From positions 721,501 to 785,500 of the forward strand of contig NZ_CP046400.1 of assembly GCF_009762795.1 (NCBI RefSeq): DNA of 64,000 bases, read 5' to 3'. Shown here piece by piece: positions 46,329 to 55,358 of this stretch. The notes under the pieces are model-generated. The model worked only from the letters and a program-made list of their open reading frames with translations, did no database searches and was not told the origin of the DNA. Origin of the DNA: Pseudodesulfovibrio cashew (GTDB taxonomy: Bacteria; Desulfobacterota; Desulfovibrionia; Desulfovibrionales; Desulfovibrionaceae). The position numbers and the translations under genes were made by a program. Position 1 is the stretch's first letter, and each line of letters begins with the position of its first letter.

Positions 46329-47480
46329 TCAGCCCGGGCAGCCCAAACCGTTGGCCGTGAACACCGGCTTGCCCCTGGAAATGGTCATGGCTGCAAAAGG
46401 AAGGAATGGATCGGAGTCGTCCACCAGGACCAGGTCCGCACGCCTGCCCTGTTCGATCCGACCCCGGTCCGCCAGCCCGGCCGCTACGGCGGGCCCTTCG
46501 GAGACCAGGGACCAGGCCGAGGGAAAATCGCAGACGCCCTCGCGCGCCAGGGCGAAGGCGGCCTGGAGTTGGGAGGGATAATAATAGTCGGAAGTCAACG
46601 CGTCGCACAGTCCCTCGCGGATGGCGTCGCGGGCCATGAGCCGGGCAATGTGACTTTTGCCGCGCAGGGCGTTGGGCGCACCGAGCACAATGGCGTCCCC
46701 CATATTTCGCGCCGCACGGGCCGTGACCTCGTCAAGGGGAAATTCCGAGATGGAGCAGCCCAGCCCGTTGTACCAACTTCTGACCTCAGGGTCCGGATCA
46801 TCATGGGAGGCCATGGGGATACCCTCCTCCCTCGCGATGGAAGCCAGCCTCTCAATCCCGGCGGAGACCTCCTCGCGGCGGGCGTGCACCCTGCCGAGCA
46901 GTTCCATGAACTCGTCCCTGTCCAGGCCGGTGCGGTGAGTATAACCGGACATCTTGTCATGGTTGTCCACATGCCCGAACATGTGGTCCACGTGGTCGTT
47001 GAAGGCGAGCATGTCGACCATGCCCCGCCGCAGCCAGGAGGCGACCTCGTCCAGGGCCGGAAGGTTGTACGTCTCGAAGCGCAGGTGCAATAGGGTGTCG
47101 CAGCCCAGGCGCGGCTTGAGCTTGGCATAGTCCTGCAAGAACTCCAGGGCCGCGTCCCGCCCCCGGAGCCCCGGCTCCCAGGAATAGGTCAGTCCGTGGA
47201 AGGCGGTGGTGATGCCGTTGGCGGTCATGGTCCGATCCGTGTCCAGCAAACCCAGGTCCCTGCTGAAGGAGACCCCGGGACGAGGCATGATATGCCGCTC
47301 GAACCCGTCGCCGTGCAGGTCCACGATGCCGGGCAGGGCCAGCAGTCCGCCCGCGTTGACTGTCCCGCCGTTGTGGGGACCGGCGGTCCCTACTTCGGTG
47401 ATGACACCGTCCTCCAGCCTCAGGTCCGCTTGCCGTATTTCGCCGCCCGGAAGCAGCACTCGCGCGTTCAGTATGTTCAT
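46329..47480 (-). CDS. phnM: PhnM-type amidohydrolase paralogue
   Basis: About 383 residues from MNILNARVLLPGG at 47480; a GTG at 47498 has no room for a ribosome site. It is an amidohydrolase of the PhnM group: LPGIVDLHGDGFERH in place of the usual H-x-D metal site with HTDN, then HIMPRPGVSF, FNDHVDHMFGHVDNH, MASHDDPDPEV, ISEFPLDEVTARAA, GAPNALRGKSH and DALTSDYYYPSQL. PhnM hydrolyses the triphosphate of 5-phosphoribosyl-type intermediates in phosphonate breakdown. A second PhnM is encoded at 56.1 kb. This copy ends the accessory operon with phnN and the HAD gene, 320 bases after it. The two copies may act on different intermediates. Confidence 0.85.
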   Translation of the reverse strand: MNILNARVLLPGGEIRQADLRLEDGVITEVGTAGPHNGGTVNAGGLLALPGIVDLHGDGFERHIMPRPGVSFSRDLGLLDTDRTMTANGITTAFHGLTYSWEPGLRGRDAALEFLQDYAKLKPRLGCDTLLHLRFETYNLPALDEVASWLRRGMVDMLAFNDHVDHMFGHVDNHDKMSGYTHRTGLDRDEFMELLGRVHARREEVSAGIERLASIAREEGIPMASHDDPDPEVRSWYNGLGCSISEFPLDEVTARAARNMGDAIVLGAPNALRGKSHIARLMARDAIREGLCDALTSDYYYPSQLQAAFALAREGVCDFPSAWSLVSEGPAVAAGLADRGRIEQGRRADLVLVDDSDPFLPFAAMTISRGKPVFTANGLGCPG

Positions 47481-47800
47481 GCCTATCTTTTGGCCCACTC
47501 CCCGCTATGAAGAGTGAAGTTACGTGAACGGTTACGTTACGTTTCGGACAGCCCGCTTCCCGAAGGAATAACGGGCCTGCCCGCGCCGGAGAGAGCCGAT
47601 GGCGGATTGACCATAGTCGCGACGCGGAGAGCGGCGGGAAGCCATAGGTACCTGGAAAATTTGTCCAGACGGTGTTTGCTTCCCCACATGCCGCCGTCAA
47701 CTGGGCGTAGCGGACCTCGGCTTGCCCCTCACGGGACAGCCTGTCTGAGCCGAATTGATGAAATGGTGATGCCGTCCGAAAAAACGGGACCCTGCCTACG
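47481..47800. other. Gap between HAD hydrolase and PhnM paralogue genes
   Basis: No gene seen. Near the phnM end there are three GTTACG units (47519, 47531 and 47536), the first two as GTTACGT repeats 12 bases apart, which could be a regulator site for the PhnM paralogue. No hairpin with a T-run was found. Confidence 0.3.
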
Positions 47801-48433
47801 CTAGCCGAGCAGTGATGCGTAATCGTCGATGTGACGCCGAGCAGAGAGGGCCGGGTTGCGATAGGCCCAGAACGGGATGCCCGTCGCGTCCGCCGCACCC
47901 TGGTCCATGATCGAATCGCCGACGAACAGGGCCTCTTCCGGAGTCAGAGCGAAGTGGTCGAGGATCAGCCGGGGGCCGTCCGGGGAGGGCTTGCCGCGCG
48001 CCACGTCGTCTGCGGTGACGATCAGGTCGAAGCGGTCAAGCAGGTCGTTGGCGCGAAGGATTTCGTACTGCTCCTCGCCTCCGTTGGTATCCACGGCCAG
48101 GAGCTTGCCGGCCCGGCGCAGGGACTCCAGGAATCCGATGATGCCGGGCTGCAACTCGATGAGCGGGATCATGCCGTCAAAGGGCATGGGCAGCTTCGCG
48201 GCCATGGCCCTGTCCAGCAGTTCCGGCGGCACCATGTGGGCGAGGGACTCGTCAATGGTGTGGATGAAGCAGTACTCCTCCAGTTCCGCGTCCATGGGAC
48301 CGAGGCCCACTGCGCGGCGCACATGGTTGAAGTAATACATGGTGGAGGCCCAGGATTCGATGAGCACGCCGTCGCAGTCGAAGATCACTGCCTTGGCGGC
48401 GGCCAGCTCGGGAATTGTGGAGAAGTCGGTCAT
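47801..48433 (-). CDS. HAD-superfamily phosphatase of the phosphonate locus
   Basis: The 210-residue protein has the four HAD motifs: FDCDGVLIES (nucleophile aspartates), VDTNGGEE in the position of motif II (T/S), GKPSPDGP with the lysine of motif III, and FVGDSIMDQGAA (motif IV). The cap domain is the small helical type of phosphoglycolate phosphatase/beta-phosphoglucomutase-like enzymes. It overlaps the end of phnN by four bases, so the two are coupled. A phosphatase acting on ribose- or phosphonate-derived phosphates is likely, but the substrate is unknown. Confidence 0.82.
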   Translation of the reverse strand: MTDFSTIPELAAAKAVIFDCDGVLIESWASTMYYFNHVRRAVGLGPMDAELEEYCFIHTIDESLAHMVPPELLDRAMAAKLPMPFDGMIPLIELQPGIIGFLESLRRAGKLLAVDTNGGEEQYEILRANDLLDRFDLIVTADDVARGKPSPDGPRLILDHFALTPEEALFVGDSIMDQGAADATGIPFWAYRNPALSARRHIDDYASLLG

Positions 48434-48996
48434 ACTGCCTTTTTCATGGAATGAAGGTTGCGGGAAACAATGGCTGCGAGCCGCTCTCCGGCATCCGCCA
48501 GATCGCCGCTGTTGTCAACCCGCTCCAGCCGGGGATGGGACACGGGGTAGCGCTCTCCGCGCGCCAGCCGCCGCTCGATCTCCACGGGCGTTTCCCGCCC
48601 CCGGGCCAGCAGCCGTTGGCGCAGTATGTCCGGGTCCACCTCCACCAGCACGGGCAGCAGCTTCGGGTAGCGGCCCACGGCCTCGCCCAGGTAGGCCCTG
48701 GAGCCGTTGACCACCACTGGCAGCCCGCGCGACAGCCACAGCCCGATCTCGGAGCCGATACCGTAACGCCAGCCATGGCTGTCCCAGTGCAGGGCGAACA
48801 GGCCGTTGTCCAGCCGCGCCTGGAACTCCGCCTCGGAGAGATGCACGTGGTTCTCGCCCCCGGCGGACGCGGGCCGGGTGATGTAGCGATGGGCAAAGAG
48901 CGCTCCTGAACCGGCCAGCCGATCGCGGGCATCCGCCATGACGCTATCTTTGCCGCTCCCCGAAGGGCCGATGACGTAAATCAGTTCGCCGGTCAT
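48430..48996 (-). CDS. phnN: Ribose 1,5-bisphosphate phosphokinase PhnN
   Basis: About 188 residues from the ATG at 48996, which overlaps the stop of the DUF1045 gene and follows GGAGGCGGAGGG; a longer frame to 49074 is only the shadow of the upstream gene. It is a guanylate-kinase-like P-loop protein with GPSGSGKDSVM near residue 10, HRYITRPASAGGENHVHL and VNGSRAYL segments. PhnN makes 5-phosphoribosyl diphosphate from ribose 1,5-bisphosphate and ATP, recycling the sugar left by C-P lyase. Its cytoplasmic role and place in the accessory operon agree. Confidence 0.93.
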   Translation of the reverse strand: MTGELIYVIGPSGSGKDSVMADARDRLAGSGALFAHRYITRPASAGGENHVHLSEAEFQARLDNGLFALHWDSHGWRYGIGSEIGLWLSRGLPVVVNGSRAYLGEAVGRYPKLLPVLVEVDPDILRQRLLARGRETPVEIERRLARGERYPVSHPRLERVDNSGDLADAGERLAAIVSRNLHSMKKAV

Positions 48997-49706
48997 CCCT
49001 CCGCCTCCTTTCCCATGGGGAACCGCTCCACGATGGTAAAGGGCTCGCCCGGGGACTCCTGGCGGAACAGGCAAAGTTCGCGGACGGGATGGGCTCCCTC
49101 GCGCAAGGGCCTGGTCTCGAATTCCAGATACTCCAGCAACGCTGCCCGCCGTTCGCGATCAGGGACCGCATCGGTGAGCGTCAGGTGAAAGCGATACTCC
49201 TCCAGGACGTATGGATACCCAAAGCGGACGAGGAGCCTGTCCTGGGTCGGCGTCAACCCCCTGGCCCGGCGGCGCGCCATCTCCGCTTTGGAGGGCGGTT
49301 CGCGGAAGGGATGGAGCGCAAGCAGACAGGTCTCGTGCAGGGCGCGAAGCCCTTCCATGCCTGCCGCCTCCGCCGGGACCAGCGCCAGGAAAGAGCCGAG
49401 CACACGCAGTTCCAGAGGCCCGAGATCAATGGGGGCCAGGTTACGAGCGCACGCGGCCACCTTGTCCCGGAAATCCTCGGAAGAGCATCCCCTGCAGAGA
49501 GGGAAAGGTGGGACGAGAGTGCCGTGAAATCCATACAATCGTGGAGCCTGGGTCAGGATCTGCACGATCTCCCGGTCCAGGCCCGGCACGCCGGGCTGGC
49601 GTATCTCCCTGCCCGTAGCCGCGCTCCGTCCGAGCCACCTGCTTCCGAACTGCTCCAGTTCGCTCCCCTCTTCCGGGGCATAGTATACTCCGTATCGCGC
49701 CGCCAT
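48993..49706 (-). CDS. Phosphonate-locus protein of DUF1045 family
   Basis: About 237 residues from the ATG at 49706 with GGAG seven bases upstream; the frame is open further left, but that part lies over the acetyltransferase gene. Two histidine motifs, YGFHGTLVPPF (about residue 60) and YRFHLTLTDA (about 180), give the pattern of 2H phosphoesterase-fold proteins. DUF1045 proteins recur in phosphonate operons and are considered phosphodiesterase-like. The gene overlaps phnN. The reaction here is not known. Confidence 0.87.
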   Translation of the reverse strand: MAARYGVYYAPEEGSELEQFGSRWLGRSAATGREIRQPGVPGLDREIVQILTQAPRLYGFHGTLVPPFPLCRGCSSEDFRDKVAACARNLAPIDLGPLELRVLGSFLALVPAEAAGMEGLRALHETCLLALHPFREPPSKAEMARRRARGLTPTQDRLLVRFGYPYVLEEYRFHLTLTDAVPDRERRAALLEYLEFETRPLREGAHPVRELCLFRQESPGEPFTIVERFPMGKEAEG

Positions 49707-49710
49707 GTGC

Positions 49711-50370
49711 TCACTCCGTCTCGCGTTCATATTTGTCCAGAAATTCCTCGATGGCCAGATGCCGGAAGTCCGGCAATGCCGCGCCGATCCGCTCATGGGA
49801 CCAGTCCCACCACGCAAGGCGGACCAGCCGCTCCCGCACCTTGGGTTGAAAGCGGTCCTTGATGTGCCTGGCTGGCACCCCGCCGACCACGCTGTAGGGA
49901 GGCACGTCCCGCGACACCACGGCCCCGGCCGCCACCACCGCGCCGTCGCCCACATGGACACCGGGCAGCAGGATGGCCCCGTGCCCGATCCAGACGTCGT
50001 GGCCCACCACGGTCCGCTGTTTCCGCCGCCACTCGAAAAGACCGGCGTCGTCCGGACCGAATCCGTACTGGTCGCTGCGGTAGGTAAAATGATGTTGGGA
50101 GGCCCGCCACATGGGATGATTGGTGGGCCCGATACGAACCTGAGAAGCGATGGACGCAAACCTGCCGATCTCGGCATGCGCCACGTCGCACTCAGGGCTC
50201 AGGTAGGAATACGCGCCCAGCGAACTCTCCAGGAGCAGGCAGCCCTCTCCCACTTCCGTGAAAGCATCCAGCCGGCTCTTCATCAGTCTCGCGGAAGGGT
50301 GTACCCGGGGTTCGGGCCACGAGCCCACGGCATCGGTTTCTGAAGCGGAAGGAGGGGTGTCATTCGGCAT
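49711..50370 (-). CDS. Hexapeptide-repeat acetyltransferase of the phosphonate locus
   Basis: About 219 residues from [16 protein letters not shown] at 50370; the frame is open to 50505 but the extra part resembles no family and covers the likely control region. It has the left-handed beta-helix repeats of the DapD/Cat-like acetyltransferases: [76 protein letters not shown], and [14 protein letters not shown], with the catalytic histidine probably in NHPMWRAS. A specific branch of this family accompanies C-P lyase genes. Acetylation of an aminoalkylphosphonate is the usual proposal. It lies four bases before the DUF1045 gene. Confidence 0.85.
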   Translation of the reverse strand: MPNDTPPSASETDAVGSWPEPRVHPSARLMKSRLDAFTEVGEGCLLLESSLGAYSYLSPECDVAHAEIGRFASIASQVRIGPTNHPMWRASQHHFTYRSDQYGFGPDDAGLFEWRRKQRTVVGHDVWIGHGAILLPGVHVGDGAVVAAGAVVSRDVPPYSVVGGVPARHIKDRFQPKVRERLVRLAWWDWSHERIGAALPDFRHLAIEEFLDKYERETE

Positions 50371-50412
50371 GGGCGGACCATATCCCGACCCGGCTTCCGG
50401 GAAACGACAACC

Positions 50413-50431
50413 TGTCGCCAAATGGGTGACA
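50413..50431. promoter_or_regulatory. Inverted repeat, possible PhnF operator
   Basis: TGTCGCCAAATGGGTGACA is a 19-base dyad with seven of nine positions symmetric, 43 bases upstream of the acetyltransferase start and in the gap after phnF. GntR/HutC regulators such as PhnF often bind such dyads. The assignment to PhnF is inference. Confidence 0.35.
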
Positions 50432-50580
50432 AAGGTGACGCCGATGTTACGAAAACTTGAAATAACGACCAGTTGCGCACAAGTCGCCCACTTGTCTAAT
50501 GCCATCGCCGCCGCCCTCTCCTATGTCTGCGGCACAGGGGAACGGCACGGTGCCGAACCTCTGAAACTGACAAGAGAAGA

Positions 50581-51306
50581 TCAATGCGACGGCTCGACCA
50601 CCAACTGCACCCAATCGCTGGCGAAAAGACAGATGCCGAACTCCACCGGCACGCCGTCCGTGTCCACGTTGACGCTCTCGGTGACCAGCACCGGGCGGGT
50701 TCGGGGCTGTTGCAGTTCCCGCGCCTCGTCCCGGGAGGGCATGCGGGCGATGACCTTGGAGGACATGCGGGCATAGTCCGCCACGCCGAACCGCGCCAGG
50801 GTCCGGGTCACGGATTCCTCCTGACGATATGCCGCGATGAAGCCGGGAAACCGGCGGGCCGGGAAAAAGGAGATGGACAGGCTGATGCGCCGTCCGTCCG
50901 CCTCGCCTGCCGTGACCAGGCGGATCACCTCGCTGCCCTGCGCGATGCCCAGGGCCTCGGCCACTTCCGCGTCCGCCTCGGCCTGTCCGGCCCGAAGAAG
51001 CAGGTTGCCGGGCACCCGACGCTGCTCAAGCAGGTTCTCGCTGAACCGGGTTCGCCGCTTGACCGGATAGCTGATGACCGGCTCGCGCACGAAGCTGCCG
51101 CGCCCCTGCTCCACGCGCAGTACCCCTTCCTCTTCCAGCGCGGCCAAGGCGCGCCGGACCGTATGCCGGTTGACACCCCAGTGGGCGGCCAGCCGGTTCT
51201 CGGACGGCAGCTTGTCGCCGGGCGCGAGCGCGCCCGAACCGACGTCGTCCTTGATTTTCCCGTAAATGCGCCGCCACAGGGCGACCCGTTCCGTGTCAGG
51301 GCTCAT
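50581..51306 (-). CDS. phnF: GntR/HutC-family regulator PhnF
   Basis: About 241 residues from MSPDTERVALWRRIYGKI at 51306, where GGGAGGG precedes the ATG by four bases; a longer frame to 51375 is not supported. The N-terminal winged helix shows LPSENRLAAHWGVNRHTVRRALAALEEEGVLRVEQGRGSFV, the classic GntR pattern, and the C-terminal half is a UTRA ligand domain with YPVKRRTRFSENLLEQ and VPVEFGICLFASDWVQLV. PhnF represses or tunes phosphonate genes in response to a ligand or phosphate. The gene diverges from phnG by 80 bases. Confidence 0.92.
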   Translation of the reverse strand: MSPDTERVALWRRIYGKIKDDVGSGALAPGDKLPSENRLAAHWGVNRHTVRRALAALEEEGVLRVEQGRGSFVREPVISYPVKRRTRFSENLLEQRRVPGNLLLRAGQAEADAEVAEALGIAQGSEVIRLVTAGEADGRRISLSISFFPARRFPGFIAAYRQEESVTRTLARFGVADYARMSSKVIARMPSRDEARELQQPRTRPVLVTESVNVDTDGVPVEFGICLFASDWVQLVVEPSH

Positions 51307-51386
51307 GCATCCCTCCCGAAGGTGATCCTGATGCGAGACCACGGACCGGCCTCCCTGTCCAGCGCGCCAACCCACTTTTCACGAAA

Positions 51387-51866
51387 ATGAAACCCGACAA
51401 GCACAAAGACCCCACCATCGCACGGCGGCAATATTGGATGGGCGTCCTCGCCCGGGCCGGAGCCCCGGCCCTGGAGGACGCCTTGAACGGACTGGACTCC
51501 CGGCCAGCCTACACCCTGCTGCGTGCTCCGGAGACAGGCATGGCCATGATCCGGGCCAGAGCGGACGGCGCGGGCCGCCGCTTCAACCTGGGCGAGATGA
51601 CCATAACCCGGTGCTCCCTGCGCCTCGAGGGCGACGCCCCGGTGGTGGGACACGGCTACGTGGCCGGACGCAACCGGCGGCACGCCGAGCTGGCCGCCCT
51701 GTTCGACGCCCTGTTCCAGGCCGATCCGGACGCGGAACTGCATGACCGGATCATTCCGCCCCTCCAAGCGAGGCGGGAAGAGGCCCTGAAGCGGCAGGCG
51801 GTCAAAACCGCCGCCACCAGGGTGAACTTTTTCACCATGGCCCGAGGCCAGGACAAGGAGGACTGA
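51387..51866 (+). CDS. phnG: C-P lyase core subunit PhnG
   Basis: The 159-residue protein has the PhnG landmarks: the RRQYWMGVLARA start, FNLGEMTITRCSLRLEG near residue 70, GHGYVAGRNRRHAELAALFDALFQ and the C-terminal AATRVNFFTMARGQ. PhnG is part of the PhnGHIJ core complex that converts methylphosphonate-type substrates, linked to ribose triphosphate, towards alkane release. It is the first gene of the plus-strand operon and overlaps phnH by one base. The 80-base gap to phnF is the place for the operon promoter, though I cannot see convincing boxes. Confidence 0.92.
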   Translation: MKPDKHKDPTIARRQYWMGVLARAGAPALEDALNGLDSRPAYTLLRAPETGMAMIRARADGAGRRFNLGEMTITRCSLRLEGDAPVVGHGYVAGRNRRHAELAALFDALFQADPDAELHDRIIPPLQARREEALKRQAVKTAATRVNFFTMARGQDKED

Positions 51867-52465
51867 TGATGCAAGGTCAAACGGAAACCGTTTCACCGGG
51901 TCTGGAAAGCCCGGTGATGGACAGCCAGCGCATCTTCCGCGCCGTGCTGGCCACCATGGCCCGCCCCGGCACGGTCACCGTGCTCGGCAACTGGCCCGAT
52001 CCGCCCCGGCCCCTGCGTCCGGCGGCGGCCTCGGTCTGCCTGGCCCTGGCCGACCTGGACACCCCCATGTGGCTCGGAGAAAACCCGCCCGCGGAGGTCT
52101 CCACCTACCTGCGCTTCCACTGCGGCTGTCCAGTTGTTCAGGACCAGGAGTCCGCCGGGTTCGCACTGGTTCTGGACGGCACCCGGCTGCCCGACCTGTC
52201 GCGTTTCAACCCCGGCCACCAGGAATACCCGGACCGCTCGACCACGGTCATTATCCAGGTGAACCGGCTGGAGGTCGGGAGCGGCGTGCGCCTGACCGGC
52301 CCGGGCATCAAGGACGAAATGCGCCTTGGCGTGGTCGGCCTTGAAGAAAATTTCTGGACCGAGATGGGCCGGAACCACGCCCGCTACCCGCTTGGGTACG
52401 ACGTAATCCTGGCCACGGACACGGAGATCGCCTCCCTGCCCCGATCCGTCAGGGTGGAGGTCTAA
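51866..52465 (+). CDS. phnH: C-P lyase core subunit PhnH
   Basis: The 199-residue protein has the PhnH pattern: FRAVLATMARPGTV near residue 30, LALADLDTPMWL near 55, YLRFHCGCPVV, and the C-terminal TGPGIKDEMRLGV and FPLG-like NHARYPLGYDVIL. It is a non-enzymatic-looking homodimeric member of the PhnGHIJ core. AAGGAGG lies before tandem ATG codons at 51866 and 51869, and either may be used. It overlaps the end of phnG and ends directly before phnI, so the core subunits are translationally coupled. Confidence 0.92.
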   Translation: MMQGQTETVSPGLESPVMDSQRIFRAVLATMARPGTVTVLGNWPDPPRPLRPAAASVCLALADLDTPMWLGENPPAEVSTYLRFHCGCPVVQDQESAGFALVLDGTRLPDLSRFNPGHQEYPDRSTTVIIQVNRLEVGSGVRLTGPGIKDEMRLGVVGLEENFWTEMGRNHARYPLGYDVILATDTEIASLPRSVRVEV

Positions 52466-53632
52466 ATGTACGTCGCGGTAAAAGGCGGCGAGACCGCCAT
52501 TCGAAACGGCCACCGGCTCATGGCCGAGGAACGGCGCGGCGACGTCGCCATCCCCGAACTGGAAGTGGCGCAGATCCGCGAACAGCTCGGACTGGCCGTG
52601 GACCGGGTCATGACCGAAGGCTCCCTGTACGACCCCGAACTGGCGGCGCTGGCCATCAAGCAGGCCCAGGGCGACCTGGTGGAGGCCGTGTTCCTGCTCC
52701 GGGCATTCCGCACCACCCTGCCCAGGCTGGCCGTGTCGGAGCCAGTGGACACCGCGGCCATGATCGTGCGCCGCAGGGTCTCGGCCACCTTCAAGGACAT
52801 CCCGGGCGGTCAGATTCTGGGCCCGACCTACGACTACACACACCGGCTCATAGATTTTTCGCTCCTCGACCCGGCCCGGCCCGATGCCGTTGACGCGCCT
52901 TTAGACGCGCCCAAAGAGGACGGCGCGCCCTGCTCGCGGGTCATGGACCTCCTCACCCGCGAGGGGCTGGCGGCGACGCCCGAGTCCGACGACTGCGGCG
53001 AGGTGGGCGACATCACCCGCGAGACCCTCGCGTTTCCGGCGGAGCGCGACGTGCGGCTCCAAAACCTGGCCCGGGGGGACGAGGGGTTCCTGCTGGCCCT
53101 GGGGTACTCCACCCAGCGCGGTTTCGGCGACACCCATCCCTTTGCCGGGGAAATCCGCATGGGCGAGGTGGCCGTTTCCGTCGTCCCGGAGGAACTCGGC
53201 TTTGAGGTGGAGATCGGGGACATCACCGTGAGCGAGTGCGAAATGGTCACCAGCTTCAAGGGCAACAAGGACGAACTGCCCAAGTTCACGCGCGGCTACG
53301 GCCTCGGCTTCGGATACTGCGAGCGCAAGGTCATGGCCATGGCCCTGGTGGACCGCGCCCTCCAGGCCAGGGAGCTGGGCGAGGACCTCGACGTCCCGTC
53401 CCGCGACGAGGAGTTCGTGCTCTATCACAGCGACAACGTGGAGGCGCAGGGCTTTGTCCAGCACCTCAAGCTCCCCCACTACGTGGATTTCCAGGCCGAC
53501 CTGGTCATGGTCCGCACCATGCGCGACCAGATCCTGGCTCGGCAACGGGCCGAATCACCGACCGACGACAAGGCCGTGAACGGAGACGCCGTCATTGAAC
53601 AGTCCCAGGACGAAAAGGAGAAGGCCGCATGA
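52466..53632 (+). CDS. phnI: C-P lyase core subunit PhnI (nucleosidase)
   Basis: The 388-residue protein begins MYVAVKGGETAI and carries typical PhnI blocks: RVMTEGSLYDPELAALAIKQAQGDLVEAVFLLRAFRTTLPRL, the RRVSATFKDIPGGQILGPTYDYTHRL segment and the later RGYGLGFGYCERKVMAMALVDRALQ. PhnI couples a phosphonate to the ribose of ATP with loss of adenine in the core complex. It overlaps phnJ by four bases. It is slightly longer than the E. coli protein owing to a C-terminal tail rich in charged residues (EQSQDEKEKAA). Confidence 0.94.
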   Translation: MYVAVKGGETAIRNGHRLMAEERRGDVAIPELEVAQIREQLGLAVDRVMTEGSLYDPELAALAIKQAQGDLVEAVFLLRAFRTTLPRLAVSEPVDTAAMIVRRRVSATFKDIPGGQILGPTYDYTHRLIDFSLLDPARPDAVDAPLDAPKEDGAPCSRVMDLLTREGLAATPESDDCGEVGDITRETLAFPAERDVRLQNLARGDEGFLLALGYSTQRGFGDTHPFAGEIRMGEVAVSVVPEELGFEVEIGDITVSECEMVTSFKGNKDELPKFTRGYGLGFGYCERKVMAMALVDRALQARELGEDLDVPSRDEEFVLYHSDNVEAQGFVQHLKLPHYVDFQADLVMVRTMRDQILARQRAESPTDDKAVNGDAVIEQSQDEKEKAA

Positions 53633-54558
53633 GCTTTCAGGAAGAGCCGGCCCACTGCGGAGCCGCCGTGCGCGACGAGTACAACTTCGCCTACCTGGAC
53701 GAGCAGACCAAGCGGATGATCCGCCGCGCCCTGCTCAAGGCCGTGGCCGTGCCCGGCTATCAGGTGCCCTTCGCAGGCCGCGAGATGCCCATGCCCTATG
53801 GCTGGGGCACGGGCGGCATCCAGGTATCGGCCTCCATCCTGGGTCCTAACGACGTGTTCAAGGTCATCGATCAGGGCGCGGACGACACCACCAACGCGGT
53901 GTCCATCCGGACCTTCTTCGCCAAGGTGGCCGGGGTGAGGACCACCGAGCGCACGGACGAGGCCGACGTCATCCAGACCCGCCACCGCATCCCGGAGACG
54001 CCCCTGACCGAAGACCAGATCATGGTCTACCAGGTGCCCATCCCGGAGCCCCTGCGCTGGATGGAGCCGCGCGAGACCGAGACCCGGACCATGCACGCCC
54101 TGGAGGAGTACGGCGTCATGCACGTCCAGCTCTACGAGGACATCGCCCGCCACGGGCGCATCGCCACCAACTACATGTATCCGGTGGCGGTCAACGGTCG
54201 CTACGTCATGAGCCCCTCGCCCATCCCCAAATTCGACAACCCCAAGCTGCACCAGAGCCCGGCCCTGCACCTCTTCGGCGCGGGCCGCGAGAAACGCATC
54301 TACGCCGTGCCGCCCTACACCGACGTGAAGAGCCTCGACTTCGAGGACCATCCCTTCGAGGTGGAGAAGTGGGACGAGAGCTGCGCCCTGTGCGGCGCCG
54401 AGGACAGCTACCTGGACGAGGTCATCCTGGATGACCGGGGCGGGCGCATGTTCGTCTGCTCTGACACCGACTACTGCACCCGCCGCCGCAAGGCCGGGCA
54501 CCTGGGGCCCATGGGCACCCGGGATGAATTCAGCGAACTCACGGACAGCAAGGACTGA
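53629..54558 (+). CDS. phnJ: C-P lyase PhnJ (radical SAM enzyme)
   Basis: The 309-residue protein is the catalytic C-P lyase. The iron-sulfur motif is complete: cysteines at about 252, 255, 277 and 283 in the spacing C-x2-C-x21-C-x5-C (SCALCGAED and FVCSDTDYC). The start region DEYNFAYLDEQTKRMIRRALLKAVAVPGYQVPF includes the glycine region used for the radical. PhnJ cleaves the carbon-phosphorus bond of ribose-linked phosphonates, releasing alkane and cyclic phosphate. It overlaps phnI and is followed eight bases later by phnK. Confidence 0.96.
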   Translation: MSFQEEPAHCGAAVRDEYNFAYLDEQTKRMIRRALLKAVAVPGYQVPFAGREMPMPYGWGTGGIQVSASILGPNDVFKVIDQGADDTTNAVSIRTFFAKVAGVRTTERTDEADVIQTRHRIPETPLTEDQIMVYQVPIPEPLRWMEPRETETRTMHALEEYGVMHVQLYEDIARHGRIATNYMYPVAVNGRYVMSPSPIPKFDNPKLHQSPALHLFGAGREKRIYAVPPYTDVKSLDFEDHPFEVEKWDESCALCGAEDSYLDEVILDDRGGRMFVCSDTDYCTRRRKAGHLGPMGTRDEFSELTDSKD

Positions 54559-54566
54559 GAAACACC

Positions 54567-55349
54567 ATGGGCAAAAGCGCAAGGCCGCTGGTCAGCGTCA
54601 GCGGCGTCAGCAAATACTACGGCGACATCTGCGGTTGCCGGGACATATCCTTCGACCTCTGGCCCGGCGAGGTCATGGGCATCGTGGGCGAGTCCGGCTC
54701 CGGCAAGTCCACCCTGCTGGACTGCCTGTCGGCACGGCTCAGCCCCACCTCGGGCCGGGTCGGCTACCGCTCCCGCGACCTGGGCGAGGTGGACGTGCAC
54801 CACGCCCCCGAGCCTCTGCGGCGCAAGCTGGCCCGCACCGAGTGGGGCATCGTACGCCAGAACCCCCGCGACGGCCTGCGCCTCGGCGTCAGCGCCGGAG
54901 CCAACATCGGCGAGCGGCTCATGAGCGTGGGCGCACGCCACTACGGCGACATCCGCTCCACTGCCCTCAAGTGGCTGGACGAGGTGGAGATCGACAGGGA
55001 CCGCATCGACCACCTGCCCAGGACATTTTCCGGCGGCATGCAGCAGCGGCTGCAGATCGCCTGCAACCTGGTGACCTCGCCCAGCCTGATCTTCATGGAC
55101 GAGCCCACCGGCGGCCTGGACGTCTCGGTCCAGGCCCGGTTGCTGGACCTGCTCAGGACCCTGGTGGCCAAGCTGAACCTGTCGGTGATCATCGTCACCC
55201 ACGACCTGGCCGTGGCTCGGCTGCTGGCCCACCGGCTCATGGTCATGCAGCGGGGCGAGGTGGTGGAGGCCGGGCTCACGGACCAGGTCCTGGACGACCC
55301 CCAGCACCCGTACACCCAGTTGCTCGTCTCATCCATCCTGCAAGGCTAG
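54567..55349 (+). CDS. phnK: C-P lyase ABC-type protein PhnK
   Basis: The 260-residue ATP-binding cassette protein has Walker A GESGSGKSTLLD, signature TFSGGMQQRLQIACNL, Walker B LIFMDEPTGGLDVS and the H-loop IVTHDLAVARLLA. PhnK binds the PhnGHIJ core near PhnJ. It resembles oligopeptide-transport ATPases but no permease gene is next to it, in line with its known role in the lyase complex, not in transport. It is 9 bases before phnL. Confidence 0.94.
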   Translation: MGKSARPLVSVSGVSKYYGDICGCRDISFDLWPGEVMGIVGESGSGKSTLLDCLSARLSPTSGRVGYRSRDLGEVDVHHAPEPLRRKLARTEWGIVRQNPRDGLRLGVSAGANIGERLMSVGARHYGDIRSTALKWLDEVEIDRDRIDHLPRTFSGGMQQRLQIACNLVTSPSLIFMDEPTGGLDVSVQARLLDLLRTLVAKLNLSVIIVTHDLAVARLLAHRLMVMQRGEVVEAGLTDQVLDDPQHPYTQLLVSSILQG

Positions 55350-55358
55350 GAGCAGACC

